From NCBI GenBank assembly GCA_034423775.1, contig CP139918.1, forward strand, positions 1,364,001-1,428,000: a stretch of 64,000 nt of DNA. The letters are read 5' to 3'. The notes beneath the pieces are model-generated. The model saw nothing but the letters and a program-made list of their open reading frames with translations, was not told where the DNA came from and made no database searches. The position numbers were made by a program, and so were the translations under genes. Shown here in pieces: positions 24,781 to 33,662 of the stretch. This DNA comes from Alphaproteobacteria bacterium US3C007 (lineage in GTDB: Bacteria; Pseudomonadota; Alphaproteobacteria; Rhodobacterales; Rhodobacteraceae). Every line of letters begins with the position of its first letter. Within the stretch, counting starts at the first letter, position 1.

Positions 24781-27730
24781 GCATCCGCTCTCCCGTCGGG
24801 TCAAACATATGCGGTGAAACAATTTCAACCGCTATATCATTTTTACGCAGCGGGTCGGTTGCTGTAACCGGCTTATCGGCCCAAAGGCGTTGCCCCCCCG
24901 AAATATAACCCAGCCCGATCCAATGCCCCAAAGCGGGGGAATGGGTTACGGCCGTTACCCATCCTTCGCCAAACCCCTCCTCATCGCTGGGGCTGATTAA
25001 AAGCGCGCCTGCATTAAAGTTTTGCGACCGGTTTTTGGGAAAAATACCAACCAATTGGGGGCGGTTTTCGCGGTTTAACTCGGGGCGCTGGCGCAGTGCA
25101 TCGCCGATGAATGCTTTTTTGCGTGAGGCCATTTTACCCAAACCGGCATCATCCAGCGTCACGCGGCCGTCAAGCTCCGCTCCGGTCACATGGCCTTTTT
25201 CGATGCGCAGCGTGCCAAGCGCTTCTAACCCGTAGAGGCATCCATCGGCGGCCTTCGCGGCACCGTCGATCAGATCCATCATCGCCTCGCCATATCCAGC
25301 CTCGACAAAAACCTCAAAGGCCAATTCGCCGGAAAAGCTGATCCGCGCGATCCAAGCCGAAATACCCCCTTTTAACGCAGCTTTAGTAACGCCCATGAAA
25401 GGCAGGTGCTCCGCCGAAATAACGGCTGCGTCGATCAGGCAATCGGCAATCACTTGCCGCGCTTTGGGGCCGGCAACAGACACCGCAGCCCATTGATCTG
25501 AAACAGAGGTCAGATGCACGCGCAATTCGGGCCAGCGCGTTTGCAGCAGCTCTTCCAGCCAGACCATGACTTTACCAGCATTCGTGGTGGTCGTTGTCAT
25601 TAAATAGTCATCTTCACCAAGCCGCCAAGTGGTGCCGTCATCCATCACCATCCCATCATCGCGCAGCATCACGCCATAACGGGCCTTGCCTACGGGCAGT
25701 TTGCCAAAGCCGTTCACGTAAACGCGGTTCAAAAACTCGCCACTATCCGGCCCTTGCACGGCAATTTTTCCAAGCGAGCTGACATCGCAAACCCCTGCGG
25801 TTTCGCGCACGCGACCCGCCTCGCGGATATAGGCGGTTTCAATGGTTTCGCCGGCTTTGGGAAAGTACCAAGGCCGGTGCCACAGGCCTGCATCGGTCAT
25901 GATCGCACCGCGCTTGAGGTTCCAGTTATGCAGTGGCGTTCGGCGCAACGCTTTAAAATGGGCGCCCACCTGCCGCCCTGCAAAAGCGCCTATCGCGACG
26001 GGGGTATAGGGGGGGCGAAACCGCGTTGTGCCGACCTCGGGTATGGTTTTTCCCAGAGCTTCGGCCATCAAAGCAAGCCCGATCACATTGCCCATCTTGC
26101 CTTGGTCCGTGGCCATGCCAAGCGTTGTATACCGCTTCATATGCTCGACAGAAACAAACCCCTCTTGATGCGCCAACCGTAGATCTGAGCTGGTAACATC
26201 ATGCTGAAAATCCACAAATGATTTTGCGTTCTGTTCTGGCAGGCGCACTTCATAAATAGGCTGAATGGGGTTTTCCCACCCGCCGGGTTTGGGAGGATGC
26301 GCAGGCTCTCCCAGCGCAGATTGTGCGGCAGCAACCCCCGAAGCTTCACAAGCTGCGTGTTGCCAGATCCCGCAGGCCGCACCAGCAGAGAACAGCGGCT
26401 CTGTTGCGGGTGTTGGTAAGAAACAGGCATTTTCTGAGTTCCAGCCCGGTGCCGCGCCGCGGTTGGAGGATAGGTTTACCACCGGTGACCAGCCCCCCGA
26501 TACCAAAAGCAAATCGCAATCTAATTTTTGCGCGGCGTGCCAGACTGTTTCGTCGCGTTCAGCCAATTGCACGGCGGACAGGTTTTTCCTGCCAAAGGTT
26601 TGCAAGGGTGCATATCCTTTATCGTGGCGCAACCCATCCGGCAAAGACGGTGTGTTGGTGGCACGTGCATCCACCAGGGTGACTTCAGCGCCAGCTTTAG
26701 AGAGATCTCGGGCTGCGCGGTACGCGCTGTCATTATTGGTTGCGATTACAATCCGCTGCCCGGGTAAAATCCCGTAGCGGTTGAGATAGGCGCGGCCAGC
26801 ATTCACCGACATCACGCCCGGGCGATCATTACCGCCAAAGGCGATGCTCCGTTCAATCGCTCCGGTGGCCAATATCGTGGCCTGTGCCCGCACGGTCCAA
26901 ATCCGTTGTCTGGGCTGATACCGGGCAGGTGGGCCTTGATGGTCATTCACCTTTTCAAGCAGGCCCGCCGTTCCGTGATCATAAAGGCCGAAGGCTGTGG
27001 TCCGAGTCATTATGCGAAGACCGGCTTTTTGTACGGATTGAATCAGCGATTGGCGCCGCGCTTCGGATGTGTCATCTGCGCAGTTAAGAAGATCTCCGCC
27101 CAGTTCAAAATCTTGTTCCACCAAAAGCACGTCTTTGCCCGCCTTGGCGGCGGTCAGCGCCGCTATTAATCCTGCCGGGCCGGCGCCAATAACCAATATA
27201 TCGCAAAACGCATGCGCGTGATCATACGCATCTGGATCGGCGGCGCGCGAGGCTGTTCCCATACCCGCGGCTTTGCGGATCAGCTTTTCATATTTCATCC
27301 AGATACCGGTGCCGCGCCCCCATTCAAAGGGCGGCAACCCCATGAAGGTTTTATAATAGAAGCCCGCGGCGAAAAATCGGCTGAACAGCCCCGAAACCGC
27401 GCCAAAATCATGGCGCACATTGGGCCATGCATTCTGGCCATAGGCTTCAAGCCCGGCATAAAGCTCTTGCAGCGTGGCTTTGGCATTTGGCTCTGCCCGA
27501 TTGCCGCTGCCCAGCGTGACTATCGCGCCGGATTCTTCGACGCCCGCGGACATCACGCCGCGCGGGCGGTGATATTTAAAACTGCGCCCCAAAACGCGCT
27601 GCCCGTTCGCCATCAGTGCAGAGGCCAGCGTATCGCCCTGAAATCCCTGCAATTCCTGGCCATCCCAGGTAAATTTCACCGGCTTAGAGCGATCAATCCG
27701 ACCGCCGGTTGCAAGACGGCGCGCGCTCAT
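24773..27730 (-). CDS. soxA: sarcosine oxidase alpha subunit
   Basis: A 985-residue subunit of the usual length. It has an N-terminal 2Fe-2S-ferredoxin-like fold (KFTWDGQELQGFQGDTLASAL), a dinucleotide-binding region (DILVIGAGPAGLIAALTAAKAG, about residues 171-192), a second nucleotide motif near ATNNDSAYRAA, and a C-terminal glycine-cleavage-T-like folate domain (about residues 600-985). The complex oxidises sarcosine to glycine and H2O2 and passes the one-carbon unit to tetrahydrofolate. The start overlaps the soxD stop (ATGA). Confidence 0.96.
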   Translation of the reverse strand: MSARRLATGGRIDRSKPVKFTWDGQELQGFQGDTLASALMANGQRVLGRSFKYHRPRGVMSAGVEESGAIVTLGSGNRAEPNAKATLQELYAGLEAYGQNAWPNVRHDFGAVSGLFSRFFAAGFYYKTFMGLPPFEWGRGTGIWMKYEKLIRKAAGMGTASRAADPDAYDHAHAFCDILVIGAGPAGLIAALTAAKAGKDVLLVEQDFELGGDLLNCADDTSEARRQSLIQSVQKAGLRIMTRTTAFGLYDHGTAGLLEKVNDHQGPPARYQPRQRIWTVRAQATILATGAIERSIAFGGNDRPGVMSVNAGRAYLNRYGILPGQRIVIATNNDSAYRAARDLSKAGAEVTLVDARATNTPSLPDGLRHDKGYAPLQTFGRKNLSAVQLAERDETVWHAAQKLDCDLLLVSGGWSPVVNLSSNRGAAPGWNSENACFLPTPATEPLFSAGAACGIWQHAACEASGVAAAQSALGEPAHPPKPGGWENPIQPIYEVRLPEQNAKSFVDFQHDVTSSDLRLAHQEGFVSVEHMKRYTTLGMATDQGKMGNVIGLALMAEALGKTIPEVGTTRFRPPYTPVAIGAFAGRQVGAHFKALRRTPLHNWNLKRGAIMTDAGLWHRPWYFPKAGETIETAYIREAGRVRETAGVCDVSSLGKIAVQGPDSGEFLNRVYVNGFGKLPVGKARYGVMLRDDGMVMDDGTTWRLGEDDYLMTTTTTNAGKVMVWLEELLQTRWPELRVHLTSVSDQWAAVSVAGPKARQVIADCLIDAAVISAEHLPFMGVTKAALKGGISAWIARISFSGELAFEVFVEAGYGEAMMDLIDGAAKAADGCLYGLEALGTLRIEKGHVTGAELDGRVTLDDAGLGKMASRKKAFIGDALRQRPELNRENRPQLVGIFPKNRSQNFNAGALLISPSDEEGFGEGWVTAVTHSPALGHWIGLGYISGGQRLWADKPVTATDPLRKNDIAVEIVSPHMFDPTGERMHD

Positions 27731-28011
27731 TGATCGCTCTCCAGCGCAGCGGCCATGCCAGGATGGGCGGGCGTAACCGAGTGAATTTCATGCGTCATCG
27801 TATCCCGTTCAACCCGCAACCACATGCGGCAACCCTGCAGATGCTGCCAAGTTTCGGTTTGCACACCGCAGAGATTATCGCGCAGGAATACCGCTTCATG
27901 CCAGTCTGTCATCGGGGCATCCAAGGCAGGATAGACAATGGATCCATCGCCGCCATAGCTGAATTCGCTGTGATCGCGGGTGCCGCAAAAAGGGCAGGGA
28001 ATTCGGATCAT
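27727..28011 (-). CDS. soxD: sarcosine oxidase delta subunit
   Basis: A 94-residue zinc-binding subunit. The expected ligands are visible: C6 and C9 in PCPFCG, then H57 and C61 in WQHLQGC. It lies between soxB (11 bp upstream) and soxA (4-nt overlap), the standard B-D-A-G order. Confidence 0.96.
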   Translation of the reverse strand: MIRIPCPFCGTRDHSEFSYGGDGSIVYPALDAPMTDWHEAVFLRDNLCGVQTETWQHLQGCRMWLRVERDTMTHEIHSVTPAHPGMAAALESDQ

Positions 28012-28022
28012 GCGTTGCTTCC

Positions 28023-29294
28023 TTATCCGTGTAACTTGGGGTCTGATCCAGCCCCGCGTTCATCAATATGCAGCCCGCGTTCAAAGCGTTTTAGATCAAA
28101 ATCGCGGATCATTTTATGGGGGCGGTCTTGGGCAATCAAATCGGCAAACCACCACCCTGAGGCTGGGGTTGCTTTGAACCCGCCATAATTCCAACCTGCG
28201 TTCAGATAGAGGTTGTCGAGCGGCGTTTTGCAGATGAAATGTGTACCATCCATCGACATATCGACCACGCCGGCCCATTGCCGCAGCAGCTTAACCCGCC
28301 CCAAACAAGGCAAGATCGACATCGCCGCTTCGGTCACATCCTGCACAATCGGCAGATTGCCGCGCTGCGCATAGGATTTATACCAGTCAAGGTCGCCTCC
28401 GAAGACCATTCCGCCCTTATCCGATTGCGAAATATAAAAATGCGCCCCGCCTATCCCGAACACCACAACTTGATCTAAAAGCGGTTTCAGCGGCTCGCTT
28501 ACAAAGGCCTGCAATTTATGAGTTTCGATTGGCAATCCGCCCAGACCGGCCATTTGCCACAGGCGTGAGGTGCTTCCGGCCACCGCCAAAGCCACTTTGC
28601 CAGCGCGGATCGTGCCGCGCGTGGTTTCCAGCGCGGTGACGTTTGAGCCCGCGCGGGTGATCCCGGTTACCTCGCAATTTTGAATGATATCAACGCCTCG
28701 GCTATCCGCGCCGCGTGCATAGCCCCAGGCCACAGCGTCATGGCGCGCGGTTCCGGCGCGTTTATGCACCGCCGCCCCTAAGATTGGAAACCGCGCATTA
28801 TCGGTATAATTTAGATGCGGAATGGCTTTCTTAAGCGACTCTAATCCCCATAATTCTACATCCGGTGCGCCGGTTCTGCGCATAATATTGTAATTGCGTG
28901 CAACCGCATCAATTGCGCCCGGGCTGTGCAAAAGGGTGATATGCGAGCGCTGCGAGAACATCACGTTATAATTCAATTCAAAACTCAGGTTTTCCCAAAG
29001 TTTCAGCGAATCTTCATAGAATTCCCGATTTCCCGGCCGCGCGTAATTTGAGCGTACAATTGTTGTGTTCCGTCCGGCATTTCCGCCACCGATCCAGCCT
29101 TTTTCAAGAACCGCAATATTTTTAAGTTTGTGGTTTTCTGCCAGATAATAAGCCGTGGCAAGGCCGTGCAACCCACCGCCGACAATCACAATATCATAGT
29201 GTTTTTTAACATCCGGATCACGCCATTGGCGGGCCCAGCCTTTTTGGCCTCTCATGCCTTCTTTAAATACGGTCCATGCGGAAAAGCGGGTCAT
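28023..29294 (-). CDS. soxB: sarcosine oxidase beta subunit
   Basis: A 423-residue flavoprotein of the DAO fold that binds FAD and covalent FMN. It has the dinucleotide motif IVIVGGGLHGLATAYYLAE, the GNAGRNTTIVRSNY segment typical of SoxB and a C-terminal GWNYGGFKATPASG. ATG 29294 starts 4 bp after the racemase-like gene stop; the frame is open to 29348 but the extension lacks similarity. It performs the dehydrogenation of sarcosine. Confidence 0.96.
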   Translation of the reverse strand: MTRFSAWTVFKEGMRGQKGWARQWRDPDVKKHYDIVIVGGGLHGLATAYYLAENHKLKNIAVLEKGWIGGGNAGRNTTIVRSNYARPGNREFYEDSLKLWENLSFELNYNVMFSQRSHITLLHSPGAIDAVARNYNIMRRTGAPDVELWGLESLKKAIPHLNYTDNARFPILGAAVHKRAGTARHDAVAWGYARGADSRGVDIIQNCEVTGITRAGSNVTALETTRGTIRAGKVALAVAGSTSRLWQMAGLGGLPIETHKLQAFVSEPLKPLLDQVVVFGIGGAHFYISQSDKGGMVFGGDLDWYKSYAQRGNLPIVQDVTEAAMSILPCLGRVKLLRQWAGVVDMSMDGTHFICKTPLDNLYLNAGWNYGGFKATPASGWWFADLIAQDRPHKMIRDFDLKRFERGLHIDERGAGSDPKLHG

Positions 29295-29298
29295 AGCA

Positions 29299-30093
29299 TC
29301 ACATTGTTTGGGCCAGATGGGATCCGGCATATTGAAATATTTGCCCAAAACCGGGCAATTTGTCCATGATCCCGGCGCGCCGCAAGCAAGACCAGAATTG
29401 CGCTTGGTTTGATGTGATCACGGGTTTTCCGATCGCATCTTCTATCTCTTGTGCAACTTCCAAGGCCCGGATGCCGCCGCAGCTGAGAAAAACGGCATCG
29501 GCATCAGGGCGGTCCAGCTCTTGCGCAAATTGCTTCCAATAGGCGGGTGTCACTTGGCCAAATTCGATCCCGGTGGTGAGGTTCAGCCCCTGAATATCCA
29601 GAAGATCAAAGCCTTTTTGCAGCAAAAACTCGGCTTCTGAAGTGTTGATTTCATCCAGATAAGGGGTGCCCACCACAATTTTCTGAGCGCCAATTTCGCG
29701 CAAGGCATCCACCACGCCTGTTACAATGCACATGGGCTGGGCCCAAGGCGCGCCCCGTTTAATCTGGCGAAAAACATGTTCTTCGCCGCACACGATGGAG
29801 CCGGAGGTACAGCTATAGCTGATCACCTCTGGTTTGACATCAGGCTGAAGGCGCGCTGCGGCCTCGGCCATATGATCAATATGGCGCGCGAGCGTTTCCG
29901 TGGTGGTGTAATCCTCGGTTTTCAGGCGGGTGATGTGCACAGCCACGCCAGAGGGCACCATATCATAAAAATCGGCTTCGGCAGCAAGATCGGTCGACAT
30001 TAGAATAAAGCCTAGTTTTGCCCGAGGATGGCGCCCTTTATTCAGCTCAGGCTGCCGTTTTTGTGAACACACGGTTTCGCCAGATCGAAACAT
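29299..30093 (-). CDS. Asp/Glu racemase / maleate isomerase-like protein (EutA-like)
   Basis: A 264-residue protein of the Asp/Glu/hydantoin racemase superfamily, closest by eye to the EutA / maleate cis-trans isomerase / arylmalonate decarboxylase group. Two catalytic Cys candidates sit in the usual places: C95 (SYSCTSGS) and C205 (FLSCGGIRA). Its ATG overlaps the stop of the creatinase-like gene (TAATG), and soxB begins 4 bp after it, so it belongs to the sarcosine operon. It may racemise or isomerise an intermediate before the creatinase-like or Sox steps; the reaction is unknown. Confidence 0.78.
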   Translation of the reverse strand: MFRSGETVCSQKRQPELNKGRHPRAKLGFILMSTDLAAEADFYDMVPSGVAVHITRLKTEDYTTTETLARHIDHMAEAAARLQPDVKPEVISYSCTSGSIVCGEEHVFRQIKRGAPWAQPMCIVTGVVDALREIGAQKIVVGTPYLDEINTSEAEFLLQKGFDLLDIQGLNLTTGIEFGQVTPAYWKQFAQELDRPDADAVFLSCGGIRALEVAQEIEDAIGKPVITSNQAQFWSCLRRAGIMDKLPGFGQIFQYAGSHLAQTM

Positions 30094-31235
30094 TATAAAA
30101 TCACATCCTGCACGGCTTTGGAATGCTGCGTCAACGGTTCCCAGCCATCCTCTGTCACGATCACGCTATCTCCAACTTGGGCCCTGAAGGTTTCAACTGA
30201 GACCGATCCATCAATCGCCAGAACCATACCGGGCTGGATAATCGTTTTATCTCCCGTCACAAGCTGCGGCGTTTCCAGAAAGCTGAAGCCGGTCGCGCGC
30301 CCACACCGGAAAGGATAGTCATAGCCGGCCTCTTGGATGACATTGGCATATTCGGCGTGAATGCTCTCTGCGGTGACGCCGGGACGCAGCGCGTTCAGCG
30401 CGGCTTTTTGGCTGGCCACCGCCACTTCATATACGGCGATTTGATCTTTTGGCGCATCGCCAATCCAGAAGGTGCGATCAAAACCCAGCTTGAAGCGATG
30501 AAAATTGGTCATACCGCAAAAACAGAGGAATACGGGATCACCCTTGTGCATAATCCGCGTTGAGGCGCGGTGGTGGGTTTTGATGATGGACTCGCCCGAA
30601 GCCATGATTTGCAGAAAATGGGTGTTGGGCGACATATCGGTATCGGCGTAATGCCGCGTCAGCAGATCTGCGGCTTTGCGCGTTCCCGCTTGCGAGGTTG
30701 CGATTGCCACTTCGAATTCTGGCACCCCATCTGCAATCGCGCCCCGCCCTGCCAGCATCATCGCGGTGGCCACTTCGCCTGCGTGGCGGGCAAGTTGCAG
30801 CTCTTCAGGCGATTTGATCATGCGCATGGCGCTGAGCAGAGCCGTTGCATTGCCTAATCTCTGCGTGTCAATCACTTCGCTCACATAGGCGCGCACCATC
30901 GGGGGCATATGATCCGGTTCGACGGCTATGGTTGTGGTGTTTCTGATCGCTTTGGGCAATTCTTCGCGCCATTCATTGCCCATCCCATCATTCCAAGGGG
31001 CAATTCGATCGACCTGGGCCGCCGATTGCGCGGCGTTTAAATCAATTGTTGGTGTGATTAAAACCACGGGGCCGTTTTGGGGAACGACCAATATGGTCGG
31101 GCGCCCAAATTCCATATGCAAATAATCATAATAGCCCGTGAGATAGTAAACATTATCCTCATCCGTTATAAATGCCAAATCAATATTTTTTTCCGCCAAT
31201 TTATTTTGAAACAGAGTCAATCGGTTACGAAACAT
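30093..31235 (-). CDS. creatinase-like M24-fold amidinohydrolase
   Basis: A 380-residue pita-bread (M24) protein, first gene of the sox operon. Metalloprotease ligands are not conserved: the first Asp region reads FLCFCG, the His region RCGRATG, and the last Glu position is Asp (AIDG). Instead it resembles creatinase: FGRP at residues 43-46 matches the creatine-carboxylate-binding Phe-x-Arg, and H221 (KTHHRAST) aligns with the catalytic His; creatinase's two Glu residues appear as D253 and D342. Creatinase makes urea and sarcosine from creatine, which would feed SoxBDAG directly. Ectoine hydrolase (EutD) is the main alternative, because EutA and EutD occur together. Annotation pipelines would call it an Xaa-Pro peptidase. 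Confidence 0.75.
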   Translation of the reverse strand: MFRNRLTLFQNKLAEKNIDLAFITDEDNVYYLTGYYDYLHMEFGRPTILVVPQNGPVVLITPTIDLNAAQSAAQVDRIAPWNDGMGNEWREELPKAIRNTTTIAVEPDHMPPMVRAYVSEVIDTQRLGNATALLSAMRMIKSPEELQLARHAGEVATAMMLAGRGAIADGVPEFEVAIATSQAGTRKAADLLTRHYADTDMSPNTHFLQIMASGESIIKTHHRASTRIMHKGDPVFLCFCGMTNFHRFKLGFDRTFWIGDAPKDQIAVYEVAVASQKAALNALRPGVTAESIHAEYANVIQEAGYDYPFRCGRATGFSFLETPQLVTGDKTIIQPGMVLAIDGSVSVETFRAQVGDSVIVTEDGWEPLTQHSKAVQDVIL

Positions 31236-32420
31236 ATGCGCATCCTTTTCAAGGCTGAGAGCAGGCGGGTTTTGACCGGTACTTATACCAGATTACGGCG
31301 ATACGTTAATTACTGAAACGGTGGTTTGGAAGTAAAAAATTATCCTAAATTAGCATCGCTGACTTTTGAAGAAATCTCCAAATGCTGCTGAGATGCCGCT
31401 GGGGCAATCAAAGTCATCTTTATACCCACCCACGTCTAGCTAGCAGACGCTGATTTTAATCGGCGCTCTGCCCTATTTGTGCAATATTCGCGCAAAATTC
31501 TTGCTGGTTAACAGGAAACGCCCCATGGCCAGCGCCATTTGCAGTAGGATCATCCATTCTAGCGCCCGAGCCGCGCATAATTGCGCCGCGTAGTTGGCAA
31601 CAGCCATGGCAGCTTAGGCTATGCCCCGTTTGCGCGCTGTTTGATCAACTTGATCGTCAAAGATCGCGCTCGCGTCCTGTTCTGCGCGCTGGGCGGAAAG
31701 CAGATCGCAGGCGCCAAGCGTGCGTATCTACGCCATTTCGAAGCAACCTATAGGCCACAAATGGGCTTGCGCCGACCTGATTTCGACTTTTTCGGGCTCG
31801 CCAAAATATCCAGACAGCCAAGGGATGATCAAACGATCTACTGCTCATTATACATTTAAAAATACGGTTTCACTTTCGCCGTTCAGATACGGATCAAAGT
31901 GGTTAGCATCGGCGCTAGCTTTTTGAACGATCAACGTTTGAACGCGTTTTTTTTTGGTTGGATCAAACAGAGCAGCGCGTCGCTGTAATTATCGTCATTT
32001 CTAAAATAAATCGCGGTAGTGATAGCGCGTGACATAATCCACAGGGGGCATCAGCGGCGTTTGTAGTTGGCCATCGCGCAGGCTGAGCGTGCCCGATCTT
32101 ATGCCGCGCAGGTCAACGCGCCACTTTGTACGTTTGTGGCAAAGCGGCAAAACCCTAGAAGCAAAAGATGTGGGTTGGTTGCAGGCGCGCCAGCGAAGTT
32201 CTTTGCAGCCTCTGCTTTGAGCATTCCATCCTTCTCAACGCGGGCATTCTCAATACGGTTCTCTGCTATTTCTTTGCATTTATCTGGTTGGGTTGCCGCG
32301 CATAGTAAGCCCCTTATCGTTCAGATGCGCGTTGAGGCCTATGGGGTGCCTGCCAGACTGGGCCGGTCGCCAAAGCGTAAAGGATAATCTGGATCTGCGC
32401 AATTATTGCCCCTTTTGGGT
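31236..32420. other. long non-coding region with coding-like fragments in changing frames
   Basis: Almost 1.2 kb without an intact gene. On the minus strand between about 32400 and 32010 the translation reads coherently only if the frame is changed several times (pieces such as PDYPLRFGDRPSLAG, GLNAHLNDKGLTM, AKNFAGAPATNPHLLLLGF and a tail ending VTRYHYRDLF), interrupted by stops. This looks like a decayed gene, but no family was recognised. The segment 31236-31320 likely carries the promoter of the creatinase-sox operon. Confidence 0.4.
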
Positions 32421-33179
32421 TTAGCTCAAGCCGATGCGCATCCCATCCCATATCAATTTTAAAGAAATGATCATCAAGGCCCAAGTCACCAGTTTAAAGA
32501 AAAGCAATTCCGGAATGCGTTGCACCAGTTTAACGCCGATAAACACCGCGATTGACGCGGGCAGCATCAGATAGAATGACATGAAGACGCTATCTAGATT
32601 CACTTGCCCCAGCCACAGATAGGGGATCAGCTTGATCAGGTTGCAATAGCTGAACGCGATCACCGAAGTGCCTACGAAGATCGATTTTGGCAAGTTCAAA
32701 GGCAAAGTGAATATCTGCCAGGGCGGTCCGCCATTATGGCTGATAAAGCTGGTAAATCCCGCAATAGTGCACCAGAAATAGCCCGAAGCTTGGTGAATGG
32801 GCTGCGTGGCCTGAGCTTTTTGCTTGGGTTCCATAAGCAGTTTTAGGGCAAACACGGCCCCCATCAGGCCAATCAAGGCGGTTACCATCCATTCAATGAC
32901 CAAATGCGCGGTTAAGCCGCCGATCAAAACGCCAAGGCTCATCGCGATTACGGCGATTTTAAGCACTTGCTTGTTGAAATCTCGCCGATAAGCGGCCAAA
33001 GCAAACACGTCGGACACGATATATACCGGCAATAATAAGCCCGCGGCGGCGATCGGCGACATGATCAGCGCCAAGCTTGGCACCGCTAAAGCCGCGACGA
33101 CCGGCAAGCCACCCTTGCCAAGCCCGACAAACACCGCGGCTAAGGTGGCAAGGCTCCAAAATATCAGGCCGGATTCCAT
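32421..33179 (-). CDS. TauE/SafE-family (TSUP) membrane exporter
   Basis: A 252-residue integral membrane protein with about eight hydrophobic segments and the family pattern (GLGKGGLPVVAALAVP near the N-terminus, SFISHNGGPPWQIF in the middle, FVGTSVIAFSYCNLIK). Family members export sulfite, sulfoacetate or other small organic anions. It stands alone; the presence of sulfonate-type lyases elsewhere in the window makes sulfite a reasonable but unproven cargo. Confidence 0.88.
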   Translation of the reverse strand: MESGLIFWSLATLAAVFVGLGKGGLPVVAALAVPSLALIMSPIAAAGLLLPVYIVSDVFALAAYRRDFNKQVLKIAVIAMSLGVLIGGLTAHLVIEWMVTALIGLMGAVFALKLLMEPKQKAQATQPIHQASGYFWCTIAGFTSFISHNGGPPWQIFTLPLNLPKSIFVGTSVIAFSYCNLIKLIPYLWLGQVNLDSVFMSFYLMLPASIAVFIGVKLVQRIPELLFFKLVTWALMIISLKLIWDGMRIGLS

Positions 33180-33662
33180 GCTAAAGATCCTGCGGGCCCG
33201 GATCAGGGTCAGCGCCGAGAGCTGATCTTATGGCCCCTGACGTAGGTGCCAAAAAAGATTGGATAAGATGCGGCGCGCGCATTGCGGGTAATCCCTATAA
33301 TTTTGCGGTATTTTGGGCGGTGTAGCGTGTCTTTTGCATGCGGATTTGTGACCCGAAAATTGGTTGGAATGCAAGCTGCTTGATGCCATGCGCGGGAGGC
33401 GCGGGCTTTGGCTGCATTTGGGCTCCAAGATGATTCGCTTGGTCTGCCCCCCTGATGAAAAGTCACATTTTTGAACGCTGTTTCTTGCTGACTTTCTTCA
33501 AATTTGCATGAATTTTCTGCAGATCTGCGCGTGGTCTTCAAGGTGATTGCGCTAACACGATTGTGTTTGCGCTAACGCTTCAAATCGCAGCTTCCGTTGG
33601 GTTAAGCGATGGTGTTAGGAACCTGTATGGCGCAACACTGCAGTCCCATTAGGAGAGCGATA
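33180..33662. other. pckA upstream region
   Basis: This 480-bp region separates the exporter and pckA, which are divergent. It contains the tandem 10-bp repeats described at 33547 and 33567 and the pckA ribosome site (AGGAGAGCGATA before ATG 33663). Open frames here are short and lack similarity. Confidence 0.5.
33547..33576. promoter_or_regulatory. tandem operator-like repeats upstream of pckA
   Basis: Two copies of TTGCGCTAAC (33547-33556 and 33567-33576) are spaced exactly 20 bp start to start, about two helical turns, 87 bp or more upstream of pckA. Each is part of a near-palindrome centred on GCGC (GTTAGC/GCAAAC on the other strand), the kind of site bound by LacI-family regulators. In Rhodobacter the LacI-family global regulator CceR controls gluconeogenic genes including pckA, which would fit; the link is inference. 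Confidence 0.55.

Noticed and set aside
24217..29294. sox genes as thiosulfate-oxidation (SoxXYZAB) system
   Set aside because: The proteins are flavoprotein subunits of sarcosine oxidase; the shared symbol is coincidental.
30093..31235. Xaa-Pro aminopeptidase annotation
   Set aside because: The metal ligands of M24 peptidases are not conserved.
32067..32387. 106-codon plus-strand frame
   Set aside because: It is opposite the more coherent, frame-broken minus-strand remnant and has no similarity.
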